Shown: positions 24,599 to 33,752, counted from the first letter of the stretch. The stretch is DNA of 64,000 nucleotides from Bradyrhizobium_A sp052115025 (GCF_052115025.1 NZ_JBFRFW010000012.1:124001-188000), one strand, 5' to 3'. Notes: generated by a model not told the origin, from the letters alone. Translations and numbers: made by a program.

Positions 24599-24844
24599 CG
24601 ATGCCCCCACGGGTTCTGAAACCTTAGCACCGCGCGCCGCCGCCGAGCAGGCCGCACGATGCAAAACCCCCGGCATACGTGCGGCGGCACATGTGCGGCC
24701 GCAGTGAGCATGCGTGCCGAGGCAGGATTGCTCAGGCAAAAAGCAGGTTCGCGACGATCAGTCGTTGATGACGTCAGGCGCTCGACTAAGCTGTTGGTGT
24801 TTTCGTGCAGCGGAGGTTCGACAGCCTCGACAACGGAGACTCAC

Positions 24845-25123
24845 ATGACGCGCTACACACGGGATGAAATCGATCGAATCCACTTATTTATTGGAGAAGG
24901 AAATCCGAACTGCAAGGACCCGGAAGAAGAGGCCGAAGACAATATCGTCGAGACGGTACCAGCCCCCGCCGACACGATCAACCTGCAGGCACCTTCGATC
25001 CGCGCATCTGCGCGGCGCCGGATCGGACAACGCAACCACCCGCACGTCGTGGCGGACCGCGCCGCACGCAACAAGCGTCTCAGCCAGATCCTGAGAGCTC
25101 AACGCAAGCGCTCCGCACGCTGA
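24845..25123 (+). CDS. Small hypothetical protein, 92 aa
   Basis: Charged protein starting MTRYTRDEIDRIHLFIGEGN, with an acidic middle (KDPEEEAEDN) and a strongly basic C-terminal half (RRRIGQRNHPHVVADRAARN and following Lys/Arg). CGGAG lies six bases before the ATG and a good terminator follows, which supports a real gene. No domain recognised; the acidic-then-basic layout could suit a nucleic-acid or ribosome contact. Confidence 0.6.
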   Translation: MTRYTRDEIDRIHLFIGEGNPNCKDPEEEAEDNIVETVPAPADTINLQAPSIRASARRRIGQRNHPHVVADRAARNKRLSQILRAQRKRSAR

Positions 25124-25141
25124 TGGCCACGACAGGGACTT

Positions 25142-25174
25142 AGGGCCGGCCCCGACCACCGGCCCTGCTTTTTT
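25142..25174 (+). terminator. Rho-independent terminator
   Basis: Stem AGGGCCGG / CCGGCCCT with a 9-nt loop, followed by GC and six T. It ends the small gene at 24845-25123. Confidence 0.88.
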
Positions 25175-25378
25175 GGCAATGGTGCCGCTCCGTCGCTGTC
25201 GCGGCAGCGTCATACTTCGCAAGGCCGCGGCCGTTCTGAATGATCGCAATGCCGTCGCGGTGGCGACGCCGGTGAACGCGCGCCACGCGCGTGACACCGC
25301 CCCGCCTCAAATCGCCATCCGCCCTCTGCCGTCCGCCCCGTCCGCCGTGCGGATGTGCACGTGCCCCCGATTTTTCCC

Positions 25379-25403
25379 TAGCCTAGGATAGGGGGGTAGG
25401 CTA
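25379..25403. promoter_or_regulatory. RcnR/DmeR-type operator with G-tract
   Basis: Inverted arms TAGCCTA (25379-25385) and TAGGCTA (25397-25403) flank GGATAGGGGGG. A G- or C-tract between AT-rich inverted repeats is the hallmark of RcnR and DmeR operators. It lies 12 bp before the repressor start codon and must overlap the promoter. Confidence 0.78.
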
Positions 25404-25415
25404 TATAGGGTGGCC

Positions 25416-25694
25416 ATGAGCCATACCATTCGCGAGAAGAAGAAGCTGCTGGCCCGGGTGCGGCGCATCCGCGGCCAGGTCGAGGCCATCGAGCGCGCGC
25501 TCGACGAGGAAGCCGGCTGCGAGCGCGTCATGCATATGATCGCCGGCGTGCGCGGCGGCGTCGCCGGGCTGATGGCCGAGGTGGTGGAGGATCACATCCG
25601 CACCCACCTCGTCGACCCGAAGAAGAACCCCGGCGCCCTCGACACCGAGGCCGCCGAACAGCTGATCGAAGTCGTCCATACCTACATGAAGTAA
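25416..25694 (+). CDS. RcnR/DmeR-like Ni/Co-sensing repressor
   Basis: CsoR/RcnR-family (DUF156) repressor of 92 aa. Counting from MSHTIREKK, H3, C35, H60 and H64 fall exactly on the RcnR metal ligands, which argues for Ni(II)/Co(II) rather than Cu(I) or formaldehyde sensing. The start is the ATG at 25416 (an in-frame GTG is 6 bp earlier). It is followed 10 bp later by a dmeF-type exporter, the usual dmeRF operon of rhizobia. Confidence 0.92.
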   Translation: MSHTIREKKKLLARVRRIRGQVEAIERALDEEAGCERVMHMIAGVRGGVAGLMAEVVEDHIRTHLVDPKKNPGALDTEAAEQLIEVVHTYMK

Positions 25695-25704
25695 AGGTGC
25701 TGCC

Positions 25705-27027
25705 ATGACCGACGTGCAAACCGCGGCCGTCTCCGTCCGCCACAGCCACGTCTTCCTCGGTCCCGACCATGCCCGTGCGGAACGCCGCACCTGGGCGGTG
25801 ATCTGGCTGTGTGCCGCCATGATGATCGCCGAAATCGCCGGCGGCGCGCTGTTCGGCTCGCTGGCGCTGATCGCCGACGGCCTGCACATGTCGACCCATG
25901 CCGGCGCGCTGCTGCTGGCGGCGCTGGCCTACACCTACGCCCGCAAGCATGCGCACGACCAGGACTTCGCCTTCGGCACCGGCAAGTTCGGCGACCTCGC
26001 CGGCTACACCAGCGCCATCGTGCTGGCGATGATCGCGCTGCTGATCGGCTATGAGGCGGTGATGCGCTTCCTCAACCCGGTGGCGATCAGCTTCCGCGAG
26101 GCGATCCCGATCGCGGTGCTCGGCCTCGCCGTCAACGTCGCCAGCGCCTGGCTGCTGTCCGGCGGACATGACCATGGACACGGCCTCGGCCATGGCCACC
26201 ATCACGGCCATGGTCATGACCACGCCGCACACGATCACCATGACCACGATCATGCCGCCGAAAGCCTGCATGTCGGCGCCGGTGACGACAGCCTGACCAT
26301 CACCATTGTCGAGGACGGCGTGCCGCCGCGCTTCCACATCACCCGCGACACCGGCGCGCTGCCGGACGCCGCCGACCTCACCATCGAGACCATCCGCCCC
26401 GACGGCACGCGCCAGACCTTCGGCTTCGACAGCCGCCTCGCCTACCTCCAATCCCAGGACGAGATTCCGGAGCCGCACGCCTTCACCGCGCGCATCCGCT
26501 GGTCGGTGGACGGCCGCAGCCACGACCACAAGGTGCTGTTCACCGAGCACGACCACGGCGACGCCCACGACCATGGCAATGCCGCCCATCACCGCGACAA
26601 CAACATGCGCGCAGCGTTCGTCCATGTCCTCGCCGATGCCGCCGTCTCGGTGCTGGTCATCGTCGGCCTGTTGCTGGCCCGCGCCTTCGGCTGGCTGTGG
26701 ATGGACCCGCTCGCCGGCCTCATCGGCGCGCTGGTGATCGCCAACTGGTCCTATGGCCTGCTGCGCGACACCGGCGGCATCCTGCTCGACCGCACCGCCG
26801 ATCCGCGCATGGCCGACAAGGTCCGCCAGGCCATCGAGGCCGACGGCGACGCGCTCACCGACCTGCACCTGTGGCGGCTCGGCCCCGGGCATCTCGGCGC
26901 CATCGTCTCGATCATGACCGCCAGGGTGCGTGATCCCGACTATTATCGCCGCCGGCTCGCCCGCTTCCCGGATCTCTCCCACGTCACCATCGAGGTGCGG
27001 CACCCGCCGTCCCTGCCGGCGACCTGA
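25705..27027 (+). CDS. dmeF: DmeF-type Co/Ni cation diffusion facilitator
   Basis: Proton-coupled metal exporter of the inner membrane, 440 aa. Six helices: the family metal sites appear as D58/H61 in LIADGLHM and H307/D311 in FVHVLADAAV. Between helices IV and V is a large insert: a run of His/Asp/Gly (154-184, more than fifteen His), a beta-rich stretch (195-280) and a second His/Asp run (281-298). The beta-rich insert is longer than in plain CDF proteins. A C-terminal cytosolic domain (370-440) follows. In rhizobia DmeF exports Co(II) and Ni(II) under control of DmeR. Confidence 0.92.
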   Translation: MTDVQTAAVSVRHSHVFLGPDHARAERRTWAVIWLCAAMMIAEIAGGALFGSLALIADGLHMSTHAGALLLAALAYTYARKHAHDQDFAFGTGKFGDLAGYTSAIVLAMIALLIGYEAVMRFLNPVAISFREAIPIAVLGLAVNVASAWLLSGGHDHGHGLGHGHHHGHGHDHAAHDHHDHDHAAESLHVGAGDDSLTITIVEDGVPPRFHITRDTGALPDAADLTIETIRPDGTRQTFGFDSRLAYLQSQDEIPEPHAFTARIRWSVDGRSHDHKVLFTEHDHGDAHDHGNAAHHRDNNMRAAFVHVLADAAVSVLVIVGLLLARAFGWLWMDPLAGLIGALVIANWSYGLLRDTGGILLDRTADPRMADKVRQAIEADGDALTDLHLWRLGPGHLGAIVSIMTARVRDPDYYRRRLARFPDLSHVTIEVRHPPSLPAT

Positions 27028-27053
27028 CGCCCCACCCGAAGCCCCGAATCGAC

Positions 27054-27095
27054 GCCGCCCCTGCCCGCCCCCGCGGGCGGGGGCGGCTGCTTTTT
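27054..27095 (+). terminator. Rho-independent terminator after dmeF
   Basis: Strong GC hairpin with outer arms GCCGCCCC and GGGGCGGC and inner CCCGC/GCGGG pairing, followed by TGC and five T. Confidence 0.85.
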
Positions 27096-27230
27096 GCCGT
27101 GCCGCCAAGACGCTGCGATAGCGGTTGATCCCTGACACCGCGCACTCGCCTCGCCGTCACAACAATGTCATATGTTGCAGGGCAATACCTCTGTCTGCAG
27201 TCCTTTCCCGTCGTCCCAGGGCCCCGCCGC

Positions 27231-28964
27231 ATGACGTCCCGCAAGCTCTCTCCCCCCGCCCTCGGCCGGACCCTGCTGCCGAACGTCTGGGACGTCGTGG
27301 CGCTGGTGCTGATCATCGGCACCATGGTGCTGATCGCCTATGGCGCGCGCCAGACCAATGCGCCGCTGTCGACGCTCGACACCCCGCCGCTGTCGCTCGA
27401 TCCCTGGCACCTGCCGCTCTATGCGCTGCGCACCACGCTGCGCATGCTGCTGGCGATGGCCTGCTCGCTGGTGTTCACGTTCATCTACGCCGCGCTCGCC
27501 GCCAAGAGTCGCCGTGCCGAGATGGTGCTGATCCCGATGCTGGACATCCTGCAGTCGGTGCCGATCCTCGGCTTCCTCACCTTCACGGTCGTGTTCTTCA
27601 TGAACCTGTTCCCCGGCCGGGTGCTGGGGGCCGAGCTCGCCTGCGTGTTCGCGATCTTCACCAGCCAGGCCTGGAACATGACGTTCAGCATGTACCAGTC
27701 GCTGCGCAACGTGCCGAACGACCTCGACGAAGCGTCGCAGAGCTTCCACCTCTTGGCGTGGCAGCGCTTCTGGCGGCTCGACGTGCCGTTCGCGGTGCCC
27801 GGCCTCGTGTGGAACGCGATGATGTCGATGTCCGGCGGCTGGTTCTTCGTGGTGGCGTCGGAGGCGATCACCGTCGGCGACACCACCGTGACGCTGCCGG
27901 GCGTCGGCTCCTATGTCGCGCTGGCGATCAAGGAGCAGAACCTGCCGGCGATCGGCTATGCCGTGCTCACCATGCTGCTGGTCATCGTCGCCTACGACCA
28001 GTTGCTGTTCCGCCCGGTGGTGGCGTGGGCCGACAAATTCCGCTTCGAGCAGACGGCGTCGCAGACCGCGCCGGAATCCTGGGTGCTCGACCTGTTCCGC
28101 CGCACCCGGGCGCTGCGCATGCTCACCGTGCCGTTCGTCGCGGTGCGCCGGTGGGTGGCGTCGATCCAGATCCGCCTGCCGCAGCGCCCGCGCCGCACGG
28201 CGATGCGGCGCGCGCCGTCGCGCGCCATCGACGCGCTGTGGCTGGCGCTGATCCTCGCCGGCACCGTCTATGCCGGCTGGCGCATTGTCGACTATCTCGC
28301 GACAACCCTCGGCTGGGCGGACGTCGCAGTGGCGATCGGCGACGGCTTCCTCACGCTGCTCCGTGTCATCGTGCTGATGGCGCTCGCGAGCCTCGTGTGG
28401 GTGCCGATCGGCGTCTGGGTCGGCCTGCGGCCGCGCCTTGCCGAGCGCATCCAGCCGCTGGCGCAGTTTCTCGCCGCATTCCCCGCCAACCTCGCCTTCC
28501 CGGTGTTCGTGGTGCTGATCGTGCATTTCGGGCTGAATGCCGACGTCTGGCTCAGCCCGCTGATGATCCTCGGCACGCAGTGGTACATCCTGTTCAATGT
28601 CATCGCCGGCGCCAGCGCCTTTCCGACCGACCTGCGCGAGGCCGCCGACGGCTTTCACCTGCGCGGCTGGCGCTGGTGGCTGAAGGTGATCCTGCCCGGC
28701 ATCTTCCCCTATTATGTCACCGGCGCGATCACCGCGTCCGGCGGCTCGTGGAACGCGTCCATCGTCGCCGAAGTGGCGAGCTGGGGCGACGAGAAGCTGA
28801 CGGCCACCGGGCTCGGCGCCTACATCGCCAAGGCGACGGAAGCCGGCGACTTTCCCCGGGTGGTGCTCGGCATCACCGTGATGTGCGTGTTCGTCACGCT
28901 GTTCAACCGCCTGCTGTGGCGCCCGCTGTACGCCTTCGGCGAACGCCGCCTGCGTCTCGGCTGA
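27231..28964 (+). CDS. Fused double ABC permease, NitT/TauT type
   Basis: Membrane protein of 577 aa made of two tandem binding-protein-dependent permease domains (about 85-290 and 360-570), where transporters of this class normally have one per polypeptide. Each half has an EAA-type loop (DEASQSFHLLAWQRFWRLDVPF and REAADGFHLRGWRWWLKVILPGIF). It pairs with the ATPase gene 13 bp downstream. The start is the ATG at 27231; an upstream in-frame extension lacks a ribosome site. No substrate-binding protein is adjacent. Substrate class (nitrate, sulfonate, bicarbonate-like) cannot be fixed. Confidence 0.9.
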   Translation: MTSRKLSPPALGRTLLPNVWDVVALVLIIGTMVLIAYGARQTNAPLSTLDTPPLSLDPWHLPLYALRTTLRMLLAMACSLVFTFIYAALAAKSRRAEMVLIPMLDILQSVPILGFLTFTVVFFMNLFPGRVLGAELACVFAIFTSQAWNMTFSMYQSLRNVPNDLDEASQSFHLLAWQRFWRLDVPFAVPGLVWNAMMSMSGGWFFVVASEAITVGDTTVTLPGVGSYVALAIKEQNLPAIGYAVLTMLLVIVAYDQLLFRPVVAWADKFRFEQTASQTAPESWVLDLFRRTRALRMLTVPFVAVRRWVASIQIRLPQRPRRTAMRRAPSRAIDALWLALILAGTVYAGWRIVDYLATTLGWADVAVAIGDGFLTLLRVIVLMALASLVWVPIGVWVGLRPRLAERIQPLAQFLAAFPANLAFPVFVVLIVHFGLNADVWLSPLMILGTQWYILFNVIAGASAFPTDLREAADGFHLRGWRWWLKVILPGIFPYYVTGAITASGGSWNASIVAEVASWGDEKLTATGLGAYIAKATEAGDFPRVVLGITVMCVFVTLFNRLLWRPLYAFGERRLRLG

Positions 28965-28977
28965 CAGGAGATCCGAA

Positions 28978-30285
28978 ATGCTCGATCCCACCGCCCCGCA
29001 ACTGATCGACATCCGCAATGTCTGCCGCTCGTTCCCCAAGGGCAGCGGCGAGGACCTGCTGGTGCTGGAGAACGTCGATCTCACCATCCGCTCCGGCGAG
29101 ATCGTCGGCCTGCTGGGCCGCTCGGGCTCGGGCAAGTCGACCCTGCTGCGCATCATCGCCGGCCTGACCTCGCCGTCGTCCGGTGACGCCACCTGCCGCG
29201 GCGAAGTCATCAAGGGGCCGCCGCACGGCGTCTCCATGGTGTTCCAGTCGTTCGCGCTGTTTCCCTGGCTCACCGTGCTGCAGAACGTCGAGCTCGGGCT
29301 CGAGGCCCTCGGCGTCGAGCGCAGCGAGCGCCGCAAGCGCGCGCTCGCCGCCATCGACCTGATCGGCCTCGATGGTTTCGAGTCGGCCTATCCGAAGGAA
29401 TTGTCCGGCGGCATGCGCCAGCGCGTCGGCTTCGCTCGCGCCCTCGTGGTGCATCCCGACCTCCTGCTGATGGATGAGCCGTTCTCGGCGCTCGACGTGC
29501 TGACCGCCGAGACGCTGCGCACCGATCTCGTCGACCTCTGGATCGAAGGCCGGCTGCCGATCAAGTCGGTGCTGATGGTGACCCACAACATCGAGGAAGC
29601 GGTGCTGATGTGCGACCGCATCCTGGTATTCTCGTCCAATCCCGGCCGCGTCGCCGCCGAGATCAAGGTCGACCTGCCGCATCCGCGCAACCGCCTCGAT
29701 CCGGTGTTCCGCGCGCTGGTCGACAGCATCTACGCCCGCATGACCCAGCGCGCCGAGCCGCGCACGCCGACGGTCGAGGGCATCCAGGGCACCGGCGTCG
29801 GCATGGTGCTCAACCATGTGTCGTCGAACCTGATCTCGGGCCTGATCGAGACGCTGGCCGGCCCGCCCTACAACGGCCACGCCGACCTCCCCGTACTTGC
29901 GGAGAGCCTGCAGCTCGAGGCGGACGAACTGTTCCACCTCGCCGAAGCCCTGCAGCTGCTGCGCTTCGCCCAGCTCAGCGAAGGCGACCTGACGCTGACC
30001 GACGCCGGCAAGCGTTTCGCCAACCTCGAAACCGACGCGCGCAAGCGCCTGATCGCCGAGCACCTCGTCTCCTATGTGCCGCTGATCGGCCTGATCCTCC
30101 GCGTGCTCGACGAGCGCCCCTCGCACACCGCCCCCGCGGCGCGCTTCCGCAACGAGCTCGAGGACTACATGTCCGAGGACTATGCCGACGAGACGCTCAA
30201 GACCATCGTGTCCTGGGGCCGCTATGCCGAGCTGTTCGCCTATGACGAGCAGTCGGAGATGTTCAGCCTGGAGAACCCGCACTGA
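28978..30285 (+). CDS. ABC ATPase with AAA-associated C-terminal domain
   Basis: ATP-binding subunit of 435 aa. The nucleotide-binding domain (1-260) has Walker A GRSGSGKST, Q-loop VFQSFALFPW, signature LSGGMRQR, Walker B LLLMDEPFSALD and switch His in MVTHNIEEA, closest to the nitrate/sulfonate/taurine group. The extra 160 residues (275-435) match the AAA-associated C-terminal domain found on such ATPases next to fused permeases; it starts PTVEGIQGTGVGMVLNHVSS. AGGAGATC precedes the ATG by 5 bases. Confidence 0.92.
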   Translation: MLDPTAPQLIDIRNVCRSFPKGSGEDLLVLENVDLTIRSGEIVGLLGRSGSGKSTLLRIIAGLTSPSSGDATCRGEVIKGPPHGVSMVFQSFALFPWLTVLQNVELGLEALGVERSERRKRALAAIDLIGLDGFESAYPKELSGGMRQRVGFARALVVHPDLLLMDEPFSALDVLTAETLRTDLVDLWIEGRLPIKSVLMVTHNIEEAVLMCDRILVFSSNPGRVAAEIKVDLPHPRNRLDPVFRALVDSIYARMTQRAEPRTPTVEGIQGTGVGMVLNHVSSNLISGLIETLAGPPYNGHADLPVLAESLQLEADELFHLAEALQLLRFAQLSEGDLTLTDAGKRFANLETDARKRLIAEHLVSYVPLIGLILRVLDERPSHTAPAARFRNELEDYMSEDYADETLKTIVSWGRYAELFAYDEQSEMFSLENPH

Positions 30286-30390
30286 GGCGGGAGACGAGTT
30301 CGGAGCCAGGTGCGACGGGCTCTTTGAACTGCTACGTCTGATGGGCCTCGCCGCTATCTGAGACTCAGGGCGCTTCCACATCCTCAGCGT

Positions 30391-30489
30391 CATCACCGGG
30401 CCGACGCGAAGCGTCGAGACCCGGTGATCCAGCTTCAATACTCACGTGCACGGCAAGCAAGCTGGATTGCCGGGTCTTCGCCCGGCAAT
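30391..30489. repeat. REP-like double hairpin
   Basis: Two linked palindromes in a 284-bp gene-free stretch. Hairpin 1: ATCACCGGG (30392-30400) with CCCGGTGAT (30420-30428), inner CGACGC/GCGTCG. Hairpin 2: ATTGCCGGG with CCCGGCAAT (30466-30489). The outer words ATCCAGCTT and AAGCTGGAT also pair. This design (CCGGGT...CCCGG with CCAGC) is a common dispersed intergenic repeat in Bradyrhizobium relatives. It may act as a terminator for both flanking genes. Confidence 0.75.
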
Positions 30490-30569
30490 GACGCAGTGGG
30501 GGCTGTCAGCGCCGGAAATCAGCCATACGCCTGCGCGGGGTATAGGACCTCTCTGCACACCGCCACCGC

Positions 30570-31565
30570 TTAACGGCCCTCGCGCACTCCGCCATCTCCC
30601 ACGAGCTGCTCCCGGAAGAACCGCACCACGCTCGCGTCGAAGTCACGGTGGAAGGCGACGCGGTCGAAGCCCGGCGGATCGATGCACAGGCGCGGCAGGG
30701 CGGCGGCGAACGCCGGCGAGCACGGCATGAGGAAAGCGAAGTGGCCGGCCGGCACGACATGGATCTCGGGTGAGCCCGGCAGCGCGCGCAACACGCGCGC
30801 GACGCCTTCCGGATCGATGCCGGTCCCCGCGGTGGACACCTCGGACCGCCAGACCTGCAGCGGGATGCGGATGCCGGCCAGGGCGTCCCGCGTGAACGCG
30901 CCGCTGTGGGCGGGGTCGGCGAGCACCGCGGCCTTGATCCGGGTGTCGCGTGCCAGGTCGTGCGGAACGTCGCCGCTGCGCACCTGCACGCAGAAAGGCG
31001 CGTCGTTCGTGCACAAGGATACCAGCCGCTGGTAGTCCGGCGAGGCGCCGATCAGCAACAGCCCAGTGAAGCCGCCCTTGGAGAAGCCGACGAAGCCGAC
31101 GCGCGCGGGGTCAATGACCGCCCGGTCCTTCCAGTCGTGCAGCATGAAATCGAGCAGGCGCACGATATCCGCCGGGCGCGTGGCCCACACGGACAGCACG
31201 TCGCTCTGCGAGCGATCAAGGCCGTTGTCACCGGGATGGTTGATGACGGCGACCACGAAGCCGGCATCGGCGAGCGCCTCGGCCGTGTCCTGATGCATGG
31301 TGAACCAGCCGCCGTAGCCGTGGGAAAACACGATCAGCGGCAGCTTCGCGCCGGTGACGGCGCAATCCCTGACGCCCGCGAGCGTGATCGCGGGCATCGC
31401 CGCGAGCGCGCCGAGCGGAATGTCCTTCGCCTCGCCGGCGCAGGGATACCAGATGGCCCCGGTGAGGCGCGGATCGGAATCGAGGAGCTGGATACCAGCG
31501 GCCGGCGCACGCGAAACCAGGCAGCACAGGATGATCGCACAAGCCCAATACGTCTTGAGCACCAC
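30570..31565 (-). CDS. Secreted alpha/beta hydrolase (dienelactone-hydrolase-like)
   Basis: Serine hydrolase of 331 aa with a signal peptide (WACAIILCCLVSRAPAAG). The nucleophile elbow is GFVGFSKGGF, preceded by the oxyanion region VFSHGYGGWF; the C-terminal His is in VVPAGHFAFL. Belongs to the predicted dienelactone hydrolase group that includes PAF-acetylhydrolase-like and polyester-active enzymes. Start is GTG 31565 or 31562, after GAGGGG. Substrate unknown. Confidence 0.82.
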   Translation of the reverse strand: MVLKTYWACAIILCCLVSRAPAAGIQLLDSDPRLTGAIWYPCAGEAKDIPLGALAAMPAITLAGVRDCAVTGAKLPLIVFSHGYGGWFTMHQDTAEALADAGFVVAVINHPGDNGLDRSQSDVLSVWATRPADIVRLLDFMLHDWKDRAVIDPARVGFVGFSKGGFTGLLLIGASPDYQRLVSLCTNDAPFCVQVRSGDVPHDLARDTRIKAAVLADPAHSGAFTRDALAGIRIPLQVWRSEVSTAGTGIDPEGVARVLRALPGSPEIHVVPAGHFAFLMPCSPAFAAALPRLCIDPPGFDRVAFHRDFDASVVRFFREQLVGDGGVREGR

Positions 31566-31701
31566 GAGCCGCCCCTCAATCTGACACCTGAGAAATGATC
31601 GAAGACGAACACCCCAGCCAAGCGACACCGCAATTGTGTCGAAAGTTGCGCGCCCGCCGTCGCGATGATCGGGACGGCGCAGCGTCACCGGCGAAACGCG
31701 C

Positions 31702-32808
31702 TCAGGTCACGAGCGGCAGCACGGCGCCGATGAGCACCGTGAGCGCGACACGGCTCTGTTCGCTGCCGGGCTTGTCGTAGTTGCCGCAGTTGATGCCGAC
31801 CACGAGATCGAGGTCCGGCATCACGAACAGCCGCTGACCGCCCCAGCCGATGCCGCCGATCCAGTGATGCGGCTGGCCGGAGACAGCGATGTCGCCCATG
31901 TACCAGTGATAGCCATAGCTGCGGCGCTGGTCGATGGTCACGGTCTGCGTCGTGACCGTCCTGACCCACGCCTCCGGCACCAGCTGCCGGCCCTGCCAGT
32001 TGCCGCGGGCGAGCACCAGCTGCCCGACCTTGAGCATGTCGCGCGGCAGCAGGCGCAGCCCCGACGCCGCGATCGGCTCGCCGTCCCGGCCCGGCCCCCA
32101 CACGACAGGGCCGAAGTCCATCGGACCGAACAGCATGCGCTGCGCATAGTCGAGCAGCGGCATGCCGGTGCCGCGCGCGATGAGGTGGCCGAGCAGCGCG
32201 GTCGCACCACCGCAATAGAGCCAGGCGCGGCCGGGCTCGGCGGCGATCGGCAGCGACAGGATGTAGCGATAGCGGTCCGGCGCATCGTCCATGGCGTTCT
32301 CGCTGTTGCGGGGATCGCCATAGGGAATGGTCAGTTCGTCCCACTGCAGCCCCAGCGTCATGCTGAGGACATGGGCGATGGTGATGCGGTCGCGCCCGGG
32401 CTCCGCCGCGAGATCAGCGTATTGCGGAAACTGGTCGTAGAGCCTGGCGTCGGGCGGCGGCACCTTGCCGTCCGCGAGCGCAATGCCATAGAGCAGGCCG
32501 ACCACCCCCTTGGTGACCGAGCGCAGGTCATGGGGCACGTCGGGCGCAAACGCCACCGTGCCGAGGTTGCGCCCTCTGCGGTCGACATCCGTGCCCGGCT
32601 GATAGTGCTCGAAGATGATCCTGCCATGCTGCGACACCAGCACCGCATGCAGGCCGGACAGCTTGTCATGCTCCGCCACCATCGCGAGGCGCTGCTCGAA
32701 ATCGGCGGCGGCCGGCGCGGCGGCGACGCGGTGCCGCGAGGCGTCCGTCACGGTCGCCGTCGCGCCAAGGGCCATGGAGCCGAGAAACGTCCGACGGTCG
32801 AAGCGCAT
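31702..32808 (-). CDS. Tat-exported serine hydrolase, beta-lactamase fold
   Basis: Protein of 368 aa. The N-terminus MRFDRRTFLGSMALGATA is a twin-arginine signal. The class C beta-lactamase/penicillin-binding fold is shown by the SxxK motif in RSVTKGVVGLLYG, the Y-C-G motif in AWLYCGGATALLG and WIGGIGWGGQRLF near the C-terminus (K/H-x-G position). Probably an esterase or peptidase rather than a true beta-lactamase. Start ATG 32808. Confidence 0.86.
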   Translation of the reverse strand: MRFDRRTFLGSMALGATATVTDASRHRVAAAPAAADFEQRLAMVAEHDKLSGLHAVLVSQHGRIIFEHYQPGTDVDRRGRNLGTVAFAPDVPHDLRSVTKGVVGLLYGIALADGKVPPPDARLYDQFPQYADLAAEPGRDRITIAHVLSMTLGLQWDELTIPYGDPRNSENAMDDAPDRYRYILSLPIAAEPGRAWLYCGGATALLGHLIARGTGMPLLDYAQRMLFGPMDFGPVVWGPGRDGEPIAASGLRLLPRDMLKVGQLVLARGNWQGRQLVPEAWVRTVTTQTVTIDQRRSYGYHWYMGDIAVSGQPHHWIGGIGWGGQRLFVMPDLDLVVGINCGNYDKPGSEQSRVALTVLIGAVLPLVT

Positions 32809-32979
32809 GGTGCATCCTGCTGGCTGGCCCGTCCGTGCAGGAGCTGTCGCGTCCAACATCCCGTCTCGCGTCCGGCAGGCGTAACTATCGCACTTCCCCA
32901 CGAGGTTGAGAAGCGGGATCGGCGGACGCGCCGCACCGCTGTCGCGGCGGCGTCACAGCCGCACGCCCGCCTGCAGCGC

Positions 32980-33339
32980 TCAATGCTTGTGTGGCAGGAC
33001 GTGCCGACAGATCTTCATGGCGTCCGGCGGCGCGAGGCGGTCGAACAGCTGTGACAGCTGGATGTCGTCCATGGCGTCGTTGGGCAGCTCGCGCGGCAGC
33101 GCCACCGGCAGCCGCAGCCGGCCGCCGCCGGGCACCCGGGTGACCAGGATGCGCCAGCTCATGCCGAGCGGCGGCACCCCGAGCGGATCGAACGATTCGA
33201 ACGGCACGAGGTCACGCAGCCGGTGCACCCGGCCCGCGTTCTTCTCGAACCAGACGTGATCGACGTCCGCGGCCGGGCCCGGCATCTCCGGATCCGCGGC
33301 GTCAGCGGCGGGCGCGTCGGGAGGATTGGAAATCTTCAT
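32980..33339 (-). CDS. Hypothetical protein, 119 aa
   Basis: Unrecognised soluble protein. Proline- and Asp-rich N-terminus, then FEKNAGRVHRLRDLVPFESFDPLGVPPLG and a C-terminal LPRELPNDAMDDIQLSQLFDRLAPP; ends CRHVLPHKH. GGAGG lies 9 bases before the ATG, which supports it as a gene. Confidence 0.6.
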   Translation of the reverse strand: MKISNPPDAPAADAADPEMPGPAADVDHVWFEKNAGRVHRLRDLVPFESFDPLGVPPLGMSWRILVTRVPGGGRLRLPVALPRELPNDAMDDIQLSQLFDRLAPPDAMKICRHVLPHKH

Positions 33340-33425
33340 GTCCGCGGCCTCCTTGTTCGATCAGCAGACCACGCCAGCAGATGTGGGGCCGAAACATGCC
33401 GCCGTCAACGGGGGCGGCGCGCCGA

Positions 33426-33752
33426 TCACGGCGGCGGTGAATAGTCCGTCAGATGCAGCAGGCGGTCCTGAATGCTGCCAACCATCACGCCATCGGTTGC
33501 CGCCGTCCGGGTCTTGATCTCGGACCACTCGTGGTCGGCCATGAAGTCCGCCCAGCGCGCCGTCAGCGTCGCCTCATCAGGCCATTGCAGCAGATAGACG
33601 AACTCGGTGCGCCCGGCGGTGCGCGCCTCCCACATCGCCACGATGTGAAAGCCATGGCGCGCCATGATGCGCGCGGCGTGGTCGCGGAAGCGGGCATGGA
33701 ACGCGGCCTTGTTGTGCTCGAATATCTCGTAGATGCGAAGCTGATGAATCAT
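33426..33752 (-). CDS. NIPSNAP-family protein
   Basis: Ferredoxin-like (dimeric alpha-beta barrel) protein of 108 aa from the ATG at 33752: IHQLRIYEIFEHNKAAFHARF, FHIVAMWEARTAGRTEFVYLL and WSEIKTRT match NIPSNAP domains. An in-frame start at 33869 would add an N-terminus with LLTRRDLAPALIALAQLL that resembles a twin-arginine signal and has GGAGG upstream, so an exported form is possible. Function unknown. Confidence 0.75.
   Translation of the reverse strand: MIHQLRIYEIFEHNKAAFHARFRDHAARIMARHGFHIVAMWEARTAGRTEFVYLLQWPDEATLTARWADFMADHEWSEIKTRTAATDGVMVGSIQDRLLHLTDYSPPP

Noticed and set aside
31702..32808. True class C beta-lactamase
   Set aside because: YCG replaces the canonical YxN and the KTG motif is not evident; esterase-type more likely.
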